The position numbers and the translations under genes are program-made. A stretch of 64,000 nucleotides of DNA, taken from positions 33,380,001 through 33,444,000 of the forward strand of contig NC_080566.1 of assembly GCF_030253575.1 (NCBI RefSeq), read 5' to 3'. Within the stretch, counting starts at the first letter, position 1. Each line of letters opens with the position of its first letter. The notes beneath the pieces were generated by a model. It searched no databases, had not been told where the DNA came from, and saw nothing but the letters and a program-made list of their open reading frames with translations. This DNA is from Rhododendron vialii. Lineage: Eukaryota > Streptophyta > Magnoliopsida > Ericales > Ericaceae. Positions 48,901 through 62,316 of the stretch are shown piece after piece.

Positions 48901-51900
48901 TGCTGATTAGGTTGTTGCCCTAGCCGATCAGGTCGCTGCCCTTGCTATTGCAAAACAGCCTCATTGTCGCTTAATCAACCAAAATCCTCTATATGAGGAG
49001 GAGGCTGTGAGTGATGAAGAGGCCGAAAACCCTTTTGCGGTAGGATCACCCGGTGGCGGCGGATTCTATCAACGGAGGGAAAGCGATCATGGGTTCATGG
49101 TGGACCGCAATTCTCGGTAGTGGAAATCGGGGTTGAAGGTTGATCTTTCTGAGCTTCAGGGGGGTTTAGCACCGAACGAGTTCATTGATTGGGTTGCAAC
49201 TATCGAAGAGATTTTGGACTTCAAGCGGGTCCCGGAGGATACACGGGTCGTGTTGGTTGTTACTAGGTTTTGAGGTAGGGCTGCGCCTTAGTGGTAGCAG
49301 TTGAAGCTGTCCAGGTCGAGGCAGGGTAAGAAGAAGATTAGTTCGTGGGAAAAATTGAAAAAAATGATGCGGGTGCCTTTTCTTTCTCACAACTATTCTC
49401 ATTTGATGTATCAGCGATTGTAGAATCTCCATCAGGGTTCCCGTTCAGTGGATGATTATATTACGGAGTTTCATCAATTAATGGTCCAGAATGATACCAC
49501 TGAAATGGAGGAGCAGTTGGTTTCAAGGTATGTTGGAACTTTGCGTGAGAAATTCCAGTTTACGTTGAATATGTTCGATCTGTATTCTGTTTCGGAGGCC
49601 CATCAGAGGGCCTTGCAGTTGGAAAAGCAAGCTAACCACAGTTCTACTGCACCTGCCTAGGGTGTCGCTGTTCGAACAACACCCAGTCCAGTGCCAGTTC
49701 GACCAGCCTCAGTTCGGTCGAATTCGATTTGGCCTACAGGCAATTCAGTACCTATTGTTCCGCAAGCCAATAGAGTGGGTGCTTCAGGGTCTAAGTGTTT
49801 CAAGTGTGGAGAGCCCGGTCATCATGCTGTTGAGTGTCAGAAGGGGGATAGATCGGGTAAGGCCTTGTTTGTGGATGTTGATAGGATTGTTAGCGAACAT
49901 TACAAGCAGTATGAGCAAGAAGTGCGTATGACGAATCCCAACCATCGTCAGACTCGCCGGATGGAGATGTGGAAGAAGTTGTTGGGGATGTCGGGCCATT
50001 ATTGGTGGTTCGAAGGTCCTACTATGCTCCTCGAGAGGTTTAGGGCGATTCTTGGCCGCATGGTAATGTCTTTTAGTCCACATGCACAATTGGTGGAAAG
50101 GTGTGTCGTTTTGTGATAAACTCAAGTAGCTGTGAGAATGTGGTGTCCGAAAAGGCAGTGCAGAAACTCGGGTTGAAGACAGAGCCACACCCCAACCCAT
50201 ACAAGCTGGTGTGGCTGAAGAAGGGTAACGAAGTTAAGGTAACCAAGCGTTGTTTGGTTTCGTTTTCTATTGGTTCTAAGTATAAGGATCAAATTTGGTG
50301 TGATGTTGTGGGAATGGACGTGTGTTCTCTCTTGTTGGGAAGACCATGGTAGTTTGATCGTAAGGTGATGCATAACGGGGGTTCTAACACGTAGACCCTT
50401 AAATCCGGGAGTATGATGATTGAGGTACTACCTTCTAAAGAGGTTATATCCAAACCATAAAGTGGAGAGGGTACTAGCCTTCTGACAAAGGTGCAGTTCA
50501 AAAGAGAGATCTCGGCCACCAAAGTTGTGTTTATTGTTGTGGCAAAGGCGAGTTCACCAGCGGTTTTTAAGCAGAAAATGCCAATTAAGATCCAGCCCCT
50601 TCTTGTTGAGTTTATAGATGTATTCCCAACTGAGTTACCCGATGGGTTGCCTCCGTTATGAGATATTCAGCACCAGATTGATCTAGTTCCGAGTTCTAGT
50701 TTGCCCAATCGACCCCATTATCGGATGAGTCTGAAGGAGCACGAGGAGTTGCGAAAACAAGTGGAAGAGTTGCTGTCCAAGGGTTTTATCCGGGAGAGTC
50801 TTAGCTCTTGTGCAGTTCCAACATTATTCGTTCCCAAGAAAGATGGGTCGTGGAGGATGTGTGTGGACAGTAAGGTAATTAACAAGATCACAGTGAAATA
50901 TCGTTTTCCGTTACCAAGGTTGGATGATTTATTGGATTAGTTAGGGAGTGTTTAGGTTTTCAACAAGCTGGATTTAAAAAGTGGTTACCATCAACTTTGT
51001 ATCAAACCGGGGGATGAATGGAAGACAGCATTTAAGACCAGAAAGGGGCTTTACGAATGGCTGGTTATGCCGTTTGGTTTATCCAATGCGCCGAGCACTT
51101 TCATGCGAGTGATGAAGCAAACGCTACGACCTTTCATCAGAAACTTTGTTTTTGTTTACTTTGATAATATTTTGATTTACAGTGCCACTTCTGAGTTACA
51201 CTTGTAGCATTTATGTGAGGTTCTTACTGTTTTGCGTGCTGAAAATTTGTATGGGGCTGTTAAAAAGTGTGTTTATGATGGATTCTGTGCTCTTTCTTGG
51301 TTGTGTTGTGTGCAAGAATGGGATTTCAGTAAATGAGTCTAAGGTTGGGGCAATTCGAGACTGGCCATAACCTTGGACTTTGTTCGTTATTCGCAGTTTT
51401 CATGGGTTGCCTTCTTTTTACCATTGTTTTATCCCGCACTTTAGCACTATTATGGCTCCTATCACGGATTGTATGAAGGATGGAAAGTTCTCGTGGAATG
51501 AAGCCGCCACCAGGGCTTTTCAGTTGATCAAGCAGAAGTTAACTTTTGCCCCTGTTCTAGTGTTACCGAACTTTTCACAGCCTTTTGAGTTGCATTGTGA
51601 TGCGTCCAAGGTTTGAATTAGAGTTGTCCTTAGCCAAAGTTCCAAGCCTGTGGCTTCTTTTAACGAGAAGCTGAATGGGAAAAGCTGAACTATAGCACTT
51701 ATTATGTGGAGTTTTATGTCTTGGTTCAGTCATTGAAGTATTGGTATCATTATCTCATACATAGCGACTTCGTATTATATTTTGATCATGAGGCGTTGAT
51801 GCATCTCAACTCGCAGGATAAGCTTTCCAATCGGCATGGTAAATGGGCTGCTTATGTGCAGCAGTTCTCTTTTTCTATCAAGCACAAGTCTAATGCTTTG

Positions 51901-54900
51901 AATAAGGTTGTTGATGCCTTCAGTCGCCGTAGCAACTTGCTCACAGTTATGCACAGCAAGGTAAGCGGATTTGATGCTTTTCATGAGTTGTTATTGGCTG
52001 ACCCATATTTCTCTATTGTGCTCGAGAAGATCGCAGGTGGTGATCAATCTGATTTTCATGAGCATGGAAGTTTTCTGTTTAAAGGGAATGCGTTGTGTGT
52101 TCCAGAGGGTAACCTTCATCTAAAAATTATTAAGGAGCTGCACGATGAGGGGCATGTGGGGCGTGACAAGACCTTTACGTTGGTGTCCACTTCTTATTTT
52201 TGGCCAACTTTATGGAATAATGTTTACAAATTTGTGGGAAGCTGCCACACTTGCCAAGTCTCCAAAGGTACGGCTTCTAATGCGGGTTTATACATGTCAT
52301 TGCCCATCCCATCACAACCTTGGGCCGATGTTAGCATGGACTTCATCTTAGGCTTGCCGAGGTCATAGCGAGGCAATGATTCTGTCTTTTTGGTGGTAGA
52401 TCGGTTTTCCAAGATGGCTCACTTCATAGCTTGTAAGGAGACGACCAATGCAGTCAAGATTGCCCAATTATATTTTTCGGAGGTTAATCGCTTGCATGGA
52501 CTGCCCCAATCCATTGTTTTTAACCGCGACACATGGTTTCTGAGCCATTTTTGGTATTGCTTGTGGAGGATGGCGAACACCAATCTGGTTTTTAGCACGG
52601 CTTATCACCCTCAAACAGGTGGCCGGACTGATGTGGTAAACCGTTCTTTGGGCAATTTACTCCGTAGCTTGTATGCAAACCATTGTGGGAGTTGGGATGA
52701 GAAATTATGTCAAGCTGAGTTTGCTTTCAACCATTCTGTCAATCAGAGCATGGGTCTCTCTCATTCTCGAGATTGTTTATGGTTTCAATCCATGCGCCCC
52801 AATTGATTTGGCTCCTGTTTCCTACTTGAAACGAGCCAATGGGAGAGCTGAGGAGTTTATGAGAGATCTGCAGTAAATTCATAAAGATACTGAGCAACGT
52901 TTGCACAGTGTTACTACAAACTACAAAGAGGCCGCAGACAAGAAGCACAGGGTTATGGAGTTTGAGGTTGGTGATTTTATTTATGTTGTCCATACAAAAG
53001 ACCGGTTACCATAAAGGGAGTATAACAACCCAAAGGCTCGCAAGATTGGTCCTGTGGAGGTTGTCGAGAAGATCAATCCAAATGCTTACCGTTTGAAGCT
53101 TCCCACCCATGTTCGTACCGCCAATGTGTTTAACGTCAAGCATCTAGTTCCGTTCAGAGGTGATCTTCTAATGAGGATGCAAATTCGAGGGCAAATTTAT
53201 TTCTAGAAGGGGAGGATGATGCAGTGCACATAGAGGAGGAATACCATTTAAAGCATTGAGTGGCATAATCGTAAATAAGTGGCAGAGCGACGATGGAATT
53301 AGGAGTCGGGCCTACCTAGGTTCGAACCAAAATGGCCCAACAGTCCATTTTCGGCCGTTTAGGGCTCTAAAAGGCCAAATTTGCCGTTTTAGAAAATAAT
53401 CTTTTTACTTATAACTTTGGGTAGGAAAATCCAATAAAGTCTGCTTTTGTTGGAAAAGTCTTATTTTTTTCTTATATTTTCATAATTATGTAATAATTTC
53501 AGAACTTTCTGAAATTGGTATTTTTTTCCTTTTCCTAGTAGGGTTAGGGTTTGCTATGTATTTAAGGAGTTGTAAGCTTTAGGGTTGGACAATTTATTAT
53601 TATTATTGATTGACAAAGTGTCTAGAGAGAGTTTTTCTATATCTATCCCGTTTATTATTGTCCTTGTTGCACGTTTGTTCTTCAATTCATAGTTCTGCCC
53701 TGCATCAAAAACCTGAAACAAATACTTCAAGGAGTCACTTTAAAACCAGCCAAGCCTGATCAGTTACAATGGAGGTGGACGGTGGATAGGAACTTCACAG
53801 TTAAATCTGCTTATGGACGTTGGGAATTGTTAACTCATTCAAGCAACACTCTTCTGGGATCACTCTGGAAGAACTTGGGCCCTCCGAAGGTGGAAATTTT
53901 TGCATGGTTGGTTGTCAAGAAGCTTTACCAGGTTTGTACTCCTTATTAGAAATCTGATAAATGAGATCCAATTAGCTTTATGTCCATTCTGCTCTTTGCA
54001 CCTTGAAACACATCATCACCTATTTCTGCACTATCATTTCTCTTGGGTTGTTTGGTCACTCATTTTGGAGTGGTGGAACATCAAATGGGTCTGTCCACTA
54101 TTGGTTGCACACTTAGCCAAGTGGTGGTTTGCTAATGGGTTTCACAATTTGGAGAAACATATTTAGGAAGCCTGCTTTTATGCTACACTATGGTCCTTAT
54201 GGCTGATAAGGAACAATTATGTTTTCAACAACTCAACGAAACTGGCAAGGGAGGTGGGGGACCTAATCAAAACAAAGGTTGCGATGTGGATGAAGGCGAA
54301 ATTCAACACCAAAGTCTACATTGTGGAGGATTTTAAGATTTTCTTAGATGGTATTCGAAAAGTAAGATAGTAATTTAGTTTTGAAGGGGCTATCCAACTA
54401 TTGGTTTGATGGTGTTTTTAGTTTGTTTTTGTTTTGGATGCATCAAAGCTCTTTGAGCTAAAATGTTTTCCTCATCGATGACCCTTTTTGAGTGTTATAA
54501 TAAAAGTTTGTTTGCCTAGAAAAAAAAAAACACATATTGATTGTCTCGCAATTTAAGTGAATGGTGGCTTATGATCAGATTAAAGGTTTAATTGTTGCTA
54601 TGCCACTTATGCTATTAACCCTTTTTCAAAAAATTATTCGCATGCAAATAACCAGCATAGCAAATGAGTACTTGCCACATCAAAATCTTTGTTGACCGTT
54701 CTAAGATAGTGATCAGATGGATTCCTCAATGGTGGACAAGGGAAGCCACTGAAAGTGAAAAACTGCATCAAAATACATTCATTAGTCCATTGGCTTAAAC
54801 ACATGGTGAGTAATACCTATTTCTAATGACAAGTAAAGGAAAAGGAAATAAAAAATTTAACTAGCTGTATCTGAAATTGGTCTTGTTACCTTACCTCATT

Positions 54901-57900
54901 TGCAGCTGAAGTGGAACCAAAATAGATAGTTCGACCAGAAGAGAGAAGGCATAAATTGTGAAACAGCTCAAAGACTTCACTGCTGGGCTGGTGGATAGAC
55001 GTGACCATAGTCCTCTGCTCCTGTTTCGCGAGCTTTATAATACGGTCCATCACATGGAAAGACGCTGCACTGTCTAGCCCGCTGGTAGGCTCATCGAGAA
55101 AGAGAAGCTTCGGGCGCGTCAAGATTTCGATGCAGATGCTGACTCTCCTCTTCTGTCCACCACTCAGGCCTTTGGAACTCCACCCTCCAATCCTCGTGTT
55201 GATTGAGTCCTGCAATCCCATGTCTCTTATGGTAACGTCTGCTCTCTCTCTCTTCTCCGATCTCGACATGGAGTCGGGAAATTGGAGTTCTGCTGAGTAG
55301 TACACGGCTTCTTTTACTGTTAGTGTTGCCATTAAGGTGTCATCTTGTGTGACATAGGCCTGAAATCAAGAGCAAAATAAGAAACTGGAATTTTATTGAT
55401 TCAATAATTGTTGGTTTATGCATTACTATAATTTTCTAAGATTTTCCCTGAAGGAAATTAGAGCAACGATTGTGATTTAACAGAAGCTTCTAAGGTACTC
55501 CACTCAGGGGCGACTGCTGGATTTTTGTTTAGTAGTGAAAAATATATATTAAAAAAATTGTATACACAGAACAATATATAAAATAAAGATATTTACTTTG
55601 ATGACAAACTTGGCAAGCCTAATTTATTTTGTTTTGTTAAGCTATATGATCTACTTATCTACAAATTTAAGGGAACTATCATTTACTCTAATTTGGTATG
55701 AATAATGATCTAGTGCAGATAATATTACAAAAATTAAAATATAAGTGAACAATAGAAAATTTTAGTACATTTTTTTTAGTTCAGGGAGGGTTTGGTTGAA
55801 TCCTCTCAACCTCTAGTAGAGCCGTCCCCACTCTTATTATCCCAAAAAGGCTGTCCTGTCTCTAAAACGAAAACTTTAAAATAATTCTTTTAACCAGAAA
55901 AATTCGTATTTCTTTTGATAAATTGAAAGAACCAATTTCTATTTAGTCATTAGTAGCAAAAAATTTGAAATTTCTTTTGACGAAAAGCATTATTTTTCAC
56001 TGTGTGTCCATTAATTTATATTTATTCATAAAATTATTTTTTTCTGTTAAAATAAAAGACAGCTTTTTCTGAAAGATTTTCGTCTTTATTGAATTTTAAG
56101 CGTGTGCATCCATTTATATTTATTCATAAAATTATTTTCTGCTGTTCGGAAAAAAAAAAAAAGACAGCTTTTCCGGAAAGATTTTCGTCTTTATTGAATT
56201 TTAAGCATCTATTCAATAGGTGAATGTGGTTCAAAACAAAGTGTGCCCATTTTTCATTCATGTCATTACTTTTTTTAATTTATCTCTTTTTTTTATCGGC
56301 AAAGAAATTTCATTACTTATTAATACTCGAAAGGGACTTTTTTTAATTTATATCTTACCGAAGTGCCAAAGGCTAAACTTTGTTTACGGCCATTGATGAG
56401 GATCTCTCCTGTCCTTCTCGTGTTATCCCCAAGTCTCCCTGCAATTAGTGGTTTAACCAAGTCATTACAAAATCTATAGTTAAATATATTTGTATATACT
56501 CTATCTCTTTGTGCCCTTAATTCCAAATTAACTACCAATTTCGGGTTCTACTAAAAGCTCATATCTTTTACTCATATTTTGTTTGATATATAAAATGGAT
56601 AGCCCAAGTAATTTAGAAACACAAAACTCGTCCACTTTGCAGAACAAAATATATACAAACTCCATGTTTCACATGCCTATCGATGTCTGATCTAACTTTT
56701 TAAAGGGATATTAATATTCTTTGCATAATTCACAACAGAAACATTCAGAACATTTATAGGACGAGGACAACGGTCCCAAGGACAAAGCCAAAAAAAAAAA
56801 ACCTCTCTACCCAATGATTTTTACTTTTAGTCCATGATATGTCATGTCACTCTTCGGGTTAAAAAAATGAAGTGTTTTCGTGCATAAATTTTTAAACAAA
56901 AAATTGATTCTAAATTAAAAAATTAATTAAGATGTTTAAATTAAAGTAGTGCAAAAATTCCAAACATAATAATTAGGCACGTAAATATTTTGTTTTCTTA
57001 CTCAAAAAATGAGACGACTTTTCTTAATTAACTAAAATTATTGAACAAGGAGTATTAGATTAAAGAAACAGAGTAAACAAAGTATGCGACAACCCAAAAG
57101 TGTGAACGCAGGGAAACTGTTTTCCCCTTCATTCGAGCCGTCCATGCTCAACAATGGACAGTTTGTTGGATTTTTCCCACATTAAATGCAGTTTGAAAAA
57201 GAAAAAAAAAGAGATTTTAATGGAATTAGTTGGCTGGAGAAGTAAGTGTTAAACTGTGTTTTTTTGAATTAATGATTTGGTGGCTGGCAGTGCATTAAAG
57301 AGCATTTGTTGTTGAGCTTGGCTCTAGATAATTCTCGGCTGTGGAAGAGCCACCTGTGCTAGTGCCAATTCTAGGTGTATTTAAAGAAGTGCATAGTGTG
57401 TGCCGAGTGTGAAAAAAAGGCGAGGGCAGCCCCTTTGCGGGTTGCCGGATACACCGACCAGGAGGTGAGAGGAGAAAAGATGTGAGGGAAAAATAGAGTT
57501 GTGGGGATGAGTGTAAAACATTGTATAGAGCTATGTGTTAGGAGCTTGGGGAGGGTTTTACAACTCACATTGTAATCTCTATTTTTCATATAGTGGAAGA
57601 TTTCTCTCTCTCCCGTGAACGTACCCGAGTTTGGGGAACCATGTATTTTGGTTGTGCGTGTTCTCTTGTGTGTGATTTCGTTTTTGTTAATTTGTTGCGC
57701 TTCCGTTGCGGATGGGATTACCAGACATAATCCCAACAACTGGTATCAAAGCTAATGGTTAGAAATCCTGGGAGCAGTAGTCGATTGTAGATCCGGACTG
57801 TGGTTGCCGGGAAAATCACACCCACCACCATTTAAGAAGAAGATTGAGGATGCTGGCGGTGACATGGGTGGTTTGGATGATGATGGTCCTGCTCATGGTC

Positions 57901-60900
57901 ATGATGATGGCATGTGTGCATGTGGCATGGAGGTGCCGTGCATATGTGTGTGTATCTCCATGGGTTTTCTGAAGAGTAAATCAGTGGGTATTTGGGCTGG
58001 CAGAACAAGAAGAAGAAAAAGGAAATTCTACGGTGACTCTAGGTGGAGCAAGGATACATTTGAGGCAATGACACAGGCGCTTTACCAGAGTAGCAGTGGA
58101 AATGGTGCTGGTCCTAAGATTGGAGCAGGTGAATAGGCAAGTCGCGGGTGACTAGACGTTCACGTGATAGCTTCGGGTGCAAGTGAATAGGCAAGTCGCG
58201 GATGACTAGACGTTCACGCAGTGATGGAGGTTCGAGGCACCCGAGCGAGGGGGTGCGAGGCATCTGAGTAAGGGGGTGCGAGGCGCCTGAGCAAAAGGGG
58301 GTGCATTTCCCGTGGGAAAAGGGTGTGTTTGTTGGATTTTTCCCACATTAAATGCAGTTTGAAAAAGAAAAAAAAAAAGAAATTTTAATGGAATTAGTTG
58401 GCTGGAGAAGCAAGTGTTAAACTGTTTTTTTGAATTAATGATTTGGTGGCTGGCAATGCATTAAAGAGCATTTGTTGTTGAGCTTGGCTCTAGATAATTC
58501 TCGGCTGTGGAAGAGCCACCTGTGCTAGTGCCAATTCTAGGTGTATTTAAAGAAGTGCATAGCGTGTGCCGAGTGTGAAAAAAAGGAGAGGGCAGCCCCT
58601 TTGGGGGTTGCCGGATACACCGGCCAGGAGGGGATGAGGGGGCTCTGCTGTGCCTGAGGCACAGCACCCCTACCCACTCCCAAAAAGGCCCAAAAACGGT
58701 AACGTTTTCTAAGTAAAAAAATTTAAAATTTTTTATTTGCAATCTTATGGAGTAGAAACGTGATTATAATAGTCTTAGAGATAAAATTTAATTATGTCTC
58801 TTTAGAATAATTTGATCAGAATAATAAGATCTTCACATTGGTTCAAACGGATTGAAAATGGGAACAGATTAATTTTTAACTGTATTTTTAATATATAAAC
58901 ATTCTAAAAAATTAAATATTCTAATTTTTAATCTGTTTGAATAAGTGCGAATATCTTATTATTTTGAACATATTATTCTAAAGGATCATAATTAACTTTT
59001 GTCTCTAGGACTCTTATAATTAAATATTTGCTTTTTATTTAGGATCCTGTGGAGCAGAAACATGATTATTAGAGCCTTAAAGACAAAAGTTAATTATGTC
59101 TTTTTAGAATAATATGTTCAGAATAATAAGATCTTCGCACATATTCAAACGGATTAAAAATTGGAGTACTTAATTTTTTTTAGATTGTTTATACATTAAA
59201 AATATAGTTAAAAAATTATCTGCTTCAATTTTCAATCCGTTTGAACCAGTGTGAAGATCTTATTATTCTGATCAAATTATTCTAAAGAGACATAATTAAA
59301 TTTTATCTCTAAGACTCTTATAATCACGTTTCTACTCTATAAGATTGCAAATAGAAAACTTTAAAAAAAATTTCTTAGAAAACGGTACCGTTTTTGGGCC
59401 TTTTTGGGTGTGGGTAGGGGGTGCTGTGCCTCAGGCACAGCAGAGCCCCTGCGTCCACCAGGAGGTGAGAGGAGAAAAGATGTGAGGGAAAAATAGAGTT
59501 CTGGAGGTGAGTGTAAAATTATTGTATAGAGCTATGTGTTAGGAGGTCGGGGAGGGTTTTACATCTCACATTGTAATCTCTATTTTTCATATAGTGGAAG
59601 ATTTCTCTCTCTCCCGTGGACGTACCCGAGTTTGGGAAACCATGTATTTTGGTTGTGCGTGTTCTCTTGTGTGTGATTTCGTTTTTGTTAATTTGTTGCG
59701 CTTCCGTTGTGGGTGGGATTACCGGGCATAATCCCAACACAGTTCAGATTTCATCTCGGCAATATTGGATAGCTCAGATTTCATCCCAGCAATAGAAAGC
59801 TTAGATTTTATCTCAGCCGAACAAATCTCAGTCATCCAACCGTGCATTGCCGAGATGAAAACGGAGTCATCCATTGCCAAGCATGGACGGCTCGGATGGA
59901 GACAACACCAATGTTGTTTCTAAGGGACAACAAGACCCCAACCATATTCGATTATTTACAAGGGGTCCACTACAACAAAATTGGTCTATGACAACGAAAA
60001 TAATTTTCGTCATTAAAGGGTCACTTTTGGTGATGGAAAAAAATTCTGCCGCCAAAGGCTTAAATTTTGGCAACGAAACCAAATACAGCCCTTTTGCAAT
60101 GAAATCATGAAATTCGACGCCAAAGGATAATATTTTTAGCTTTTTAGCGATGAATTCAGAATTCATCGCCATAGGATAGCTTTTAACGAGGAAATTTCAA
60201 AATTAGTAATCATAGACCAACTGTTTTTGACTAATTATTCTTTTATTTAAATTATTTAGCATAAAATATATATATAATTATATATATACGAGCATTAGTA
60301 GTAAAGTGTCAAGTGGTTGAATTGGTAGAGGCCTTTGGAATGGATACCCAAGGTTTTGGTTTCGAGTGGTGGTAATCATAAATTACAAATAATTTTTTTC
60401 AATTTAGGATTTTAGCAGCGAAAAAATTCGTCGGCTGTGAATGCATTGGTGGCAAAATAAAATTTCATCGCCAATAGTAACAATCAGCAACCCAATTTTT
60501 TTTCCCCTCGCCAGGGGTCTTTACGACAACGAATGAGATGACGATTTTTTTTCGTCAGCAATCATTTCAGTGATGAAAAACATGTATTTGGTGATGAGTT
60601 TTTTTTCATTGTCTTAGACCTATTTTGTTGTAGTGGTCACAGAGAGATTAGGTGTGAAGTGGACCTCATCCTTTACAACAAATTCACGTAAGGTCCATAT
60701 ATTCAATTCTGTGCCGGAGATAAATATGTTGTGGAAAAAAATGTTGGGATCGTACTACAAGCCCCAGGCCACCCAATAATTTCTCTATGATTAAGACCCA
60801 TTCAAAGTTGAGAAAAACTATAGAAACAGACAAGAGAGGAGGTGAACAAAGAAAATTCATTTTCAAGTAAATAAATTCTTGGGATTGATTTTGCCACTCT

Positions 60901-62316
60901 CTTTTCCCTTACAGCACTCCCCTTCTCTCGTAAAATAAATTAACTAATAGAGACACAAAATAGAGTGTTGGTAGAGAAAATGGTTACATGTCCAAAATCA
61001 AAGGATGTCGCATCAAGTATCACAAAGGCAAAAAATAGAAGTAATGCATGCTGCGGAAAATATTCTATGGAATTGGAGGAAAATATTCTTAACTCCTTAC
61101 AGTCAAGCAATTAAAGCAATATTATTTTACTAATCAAAAAAAAAAATAGCAAATGCAACAAATGGACAGCCACGATGTGGACTGTCCCATATAGTCATAT
61201 AGTCCAAAAGTACGACAGGAGAGAATCGTGTATATTTTAATATGGGTTGATATTTGGTAACATTGAAGTCTTGACACAAAATTTGGAGAATGGACTTTAA
61301 CATGAATCATGTTCCTAAACCAGTTCCGGATACGTCTTTGTCTAAATATGTGACCAAAGCATTATTGTTTTCTTTTCCACACCCCTTCCATCCATAGATT
61401 TTACAAATTTTAAAATGCTCCAGTGCACACCCGTATTCGGGAGTGCACCGTATGCACTCCTTGAATCTCCTTTGACTTCATAAAATAAGATCATAACATT
61501 AATCTTCAATTCGTAATTCTATAAAAAAAAAAAATCAATAACTTTTAACCTGAATTCATAAAATCAGCTTAAATTCGTCACATTTACATAGATATTTGTC
61601 TAGTGTTCCTGTCATGATGTTATGATTTTTTTTTTTGTGTGTGTTTGGTAAATGTTGTTATTTTTATACCTAGAGCGAGAGTGAGAGAGAGGGAGGGAGG
61701 GATTATACCAGCTAGAGCATCAAGAAGTGTTGATTTCCCACAACCAGAAGGACCCATGATAGCCAACACCTCTCCAGGCTCCACATATCCCGTAACACCC
61801 TGCAAGATGGCCCGGTGGCCGCCTTCCTTGTCCGGCACCGTCACCCACAAGTCCTTCCACGTCAAGGAAATCCCATTCCCCTTCAACCCAACAGCTCCAC
61901 TACCACCACCGCCACCACCACCAGGATTCTGGTGAAAACTCACCACATGTTCGTCCCGCCACTGCTGCACCGGCCTCTCAACGCGAACCCTCTCCACCTC
62001 CATCGACTTTACTATCTCCATAGCCACCGGGTCCTCGACACCACCAATATACACCGGTGCTCGAGGTCCAGGTGGGTGTGAGACGGTTCGAGCTGGTGGA
62101 CCAAGGTGTTGGGACGTTGGGCGCCCATCGCTAAATGCGAAATTAAACTTGGAGTTACTAAAGGGCAAGGAATCTTCATGATCTGAACCCAAGCTCGCCA
62201 CGCCCTCTGTCTCTGGATCATGAAAGTGAATCTCCGGCTCTACGGGAACATTGGCTTGGAGTGTTCTAGTTGGGCTTTGGCTTGGTGTCCATCTAGGCGG
62301 GTTAACTTGAGAAGCC

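Larger units (their letters stand above)
48228..53707 (+). mobile_element. Ty3/Gypsy retrotransposon nested in the LINE, degenerate
   Basis: LTRs 48228-48743 and 53217-53707 start TGATGC and end GCATCA; the target duplication is AAAAC (48223-48227 and 53708-53712). A primer-binding site-like TGATACCAGAGC follows the 5' LTR, and a purine tract (AAGGGGAGGA) precedes the 3' LTR. Its order (protease, RT, RNase H, integrase) marks it as Gypsy. It lies antisense to gene B and is absent from gene A. Confidence 0.93.
47738..54530 (+). mobile_element. 5'-truncated LINE in intron 4 of gene B, interrupted by a Gypsy element
   Basis: Target duplication CATATTGATT at 47728-47737 and 54533-54542. It begins inside the reverse transcriptase tail ([20 protein letters not shown] at about 47755-47815) and continues to 48227. 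After the Gypsy insertion it resumes at 53713 with the zf-RVT region ([19 protein letters not shown], about 53980-54035) and ends in the shared 3' UTR and poly(A). It is antisense to the host gene. A remnant of the same insertion survives in gene A. Confidence 0.88.

Noticed and set aside
57371-57739. 122-codon minus frame (and 59519-59740)
   Set aside because: Lies in the LTR, antisense to its transcription, and is disrupted in the other LTR.
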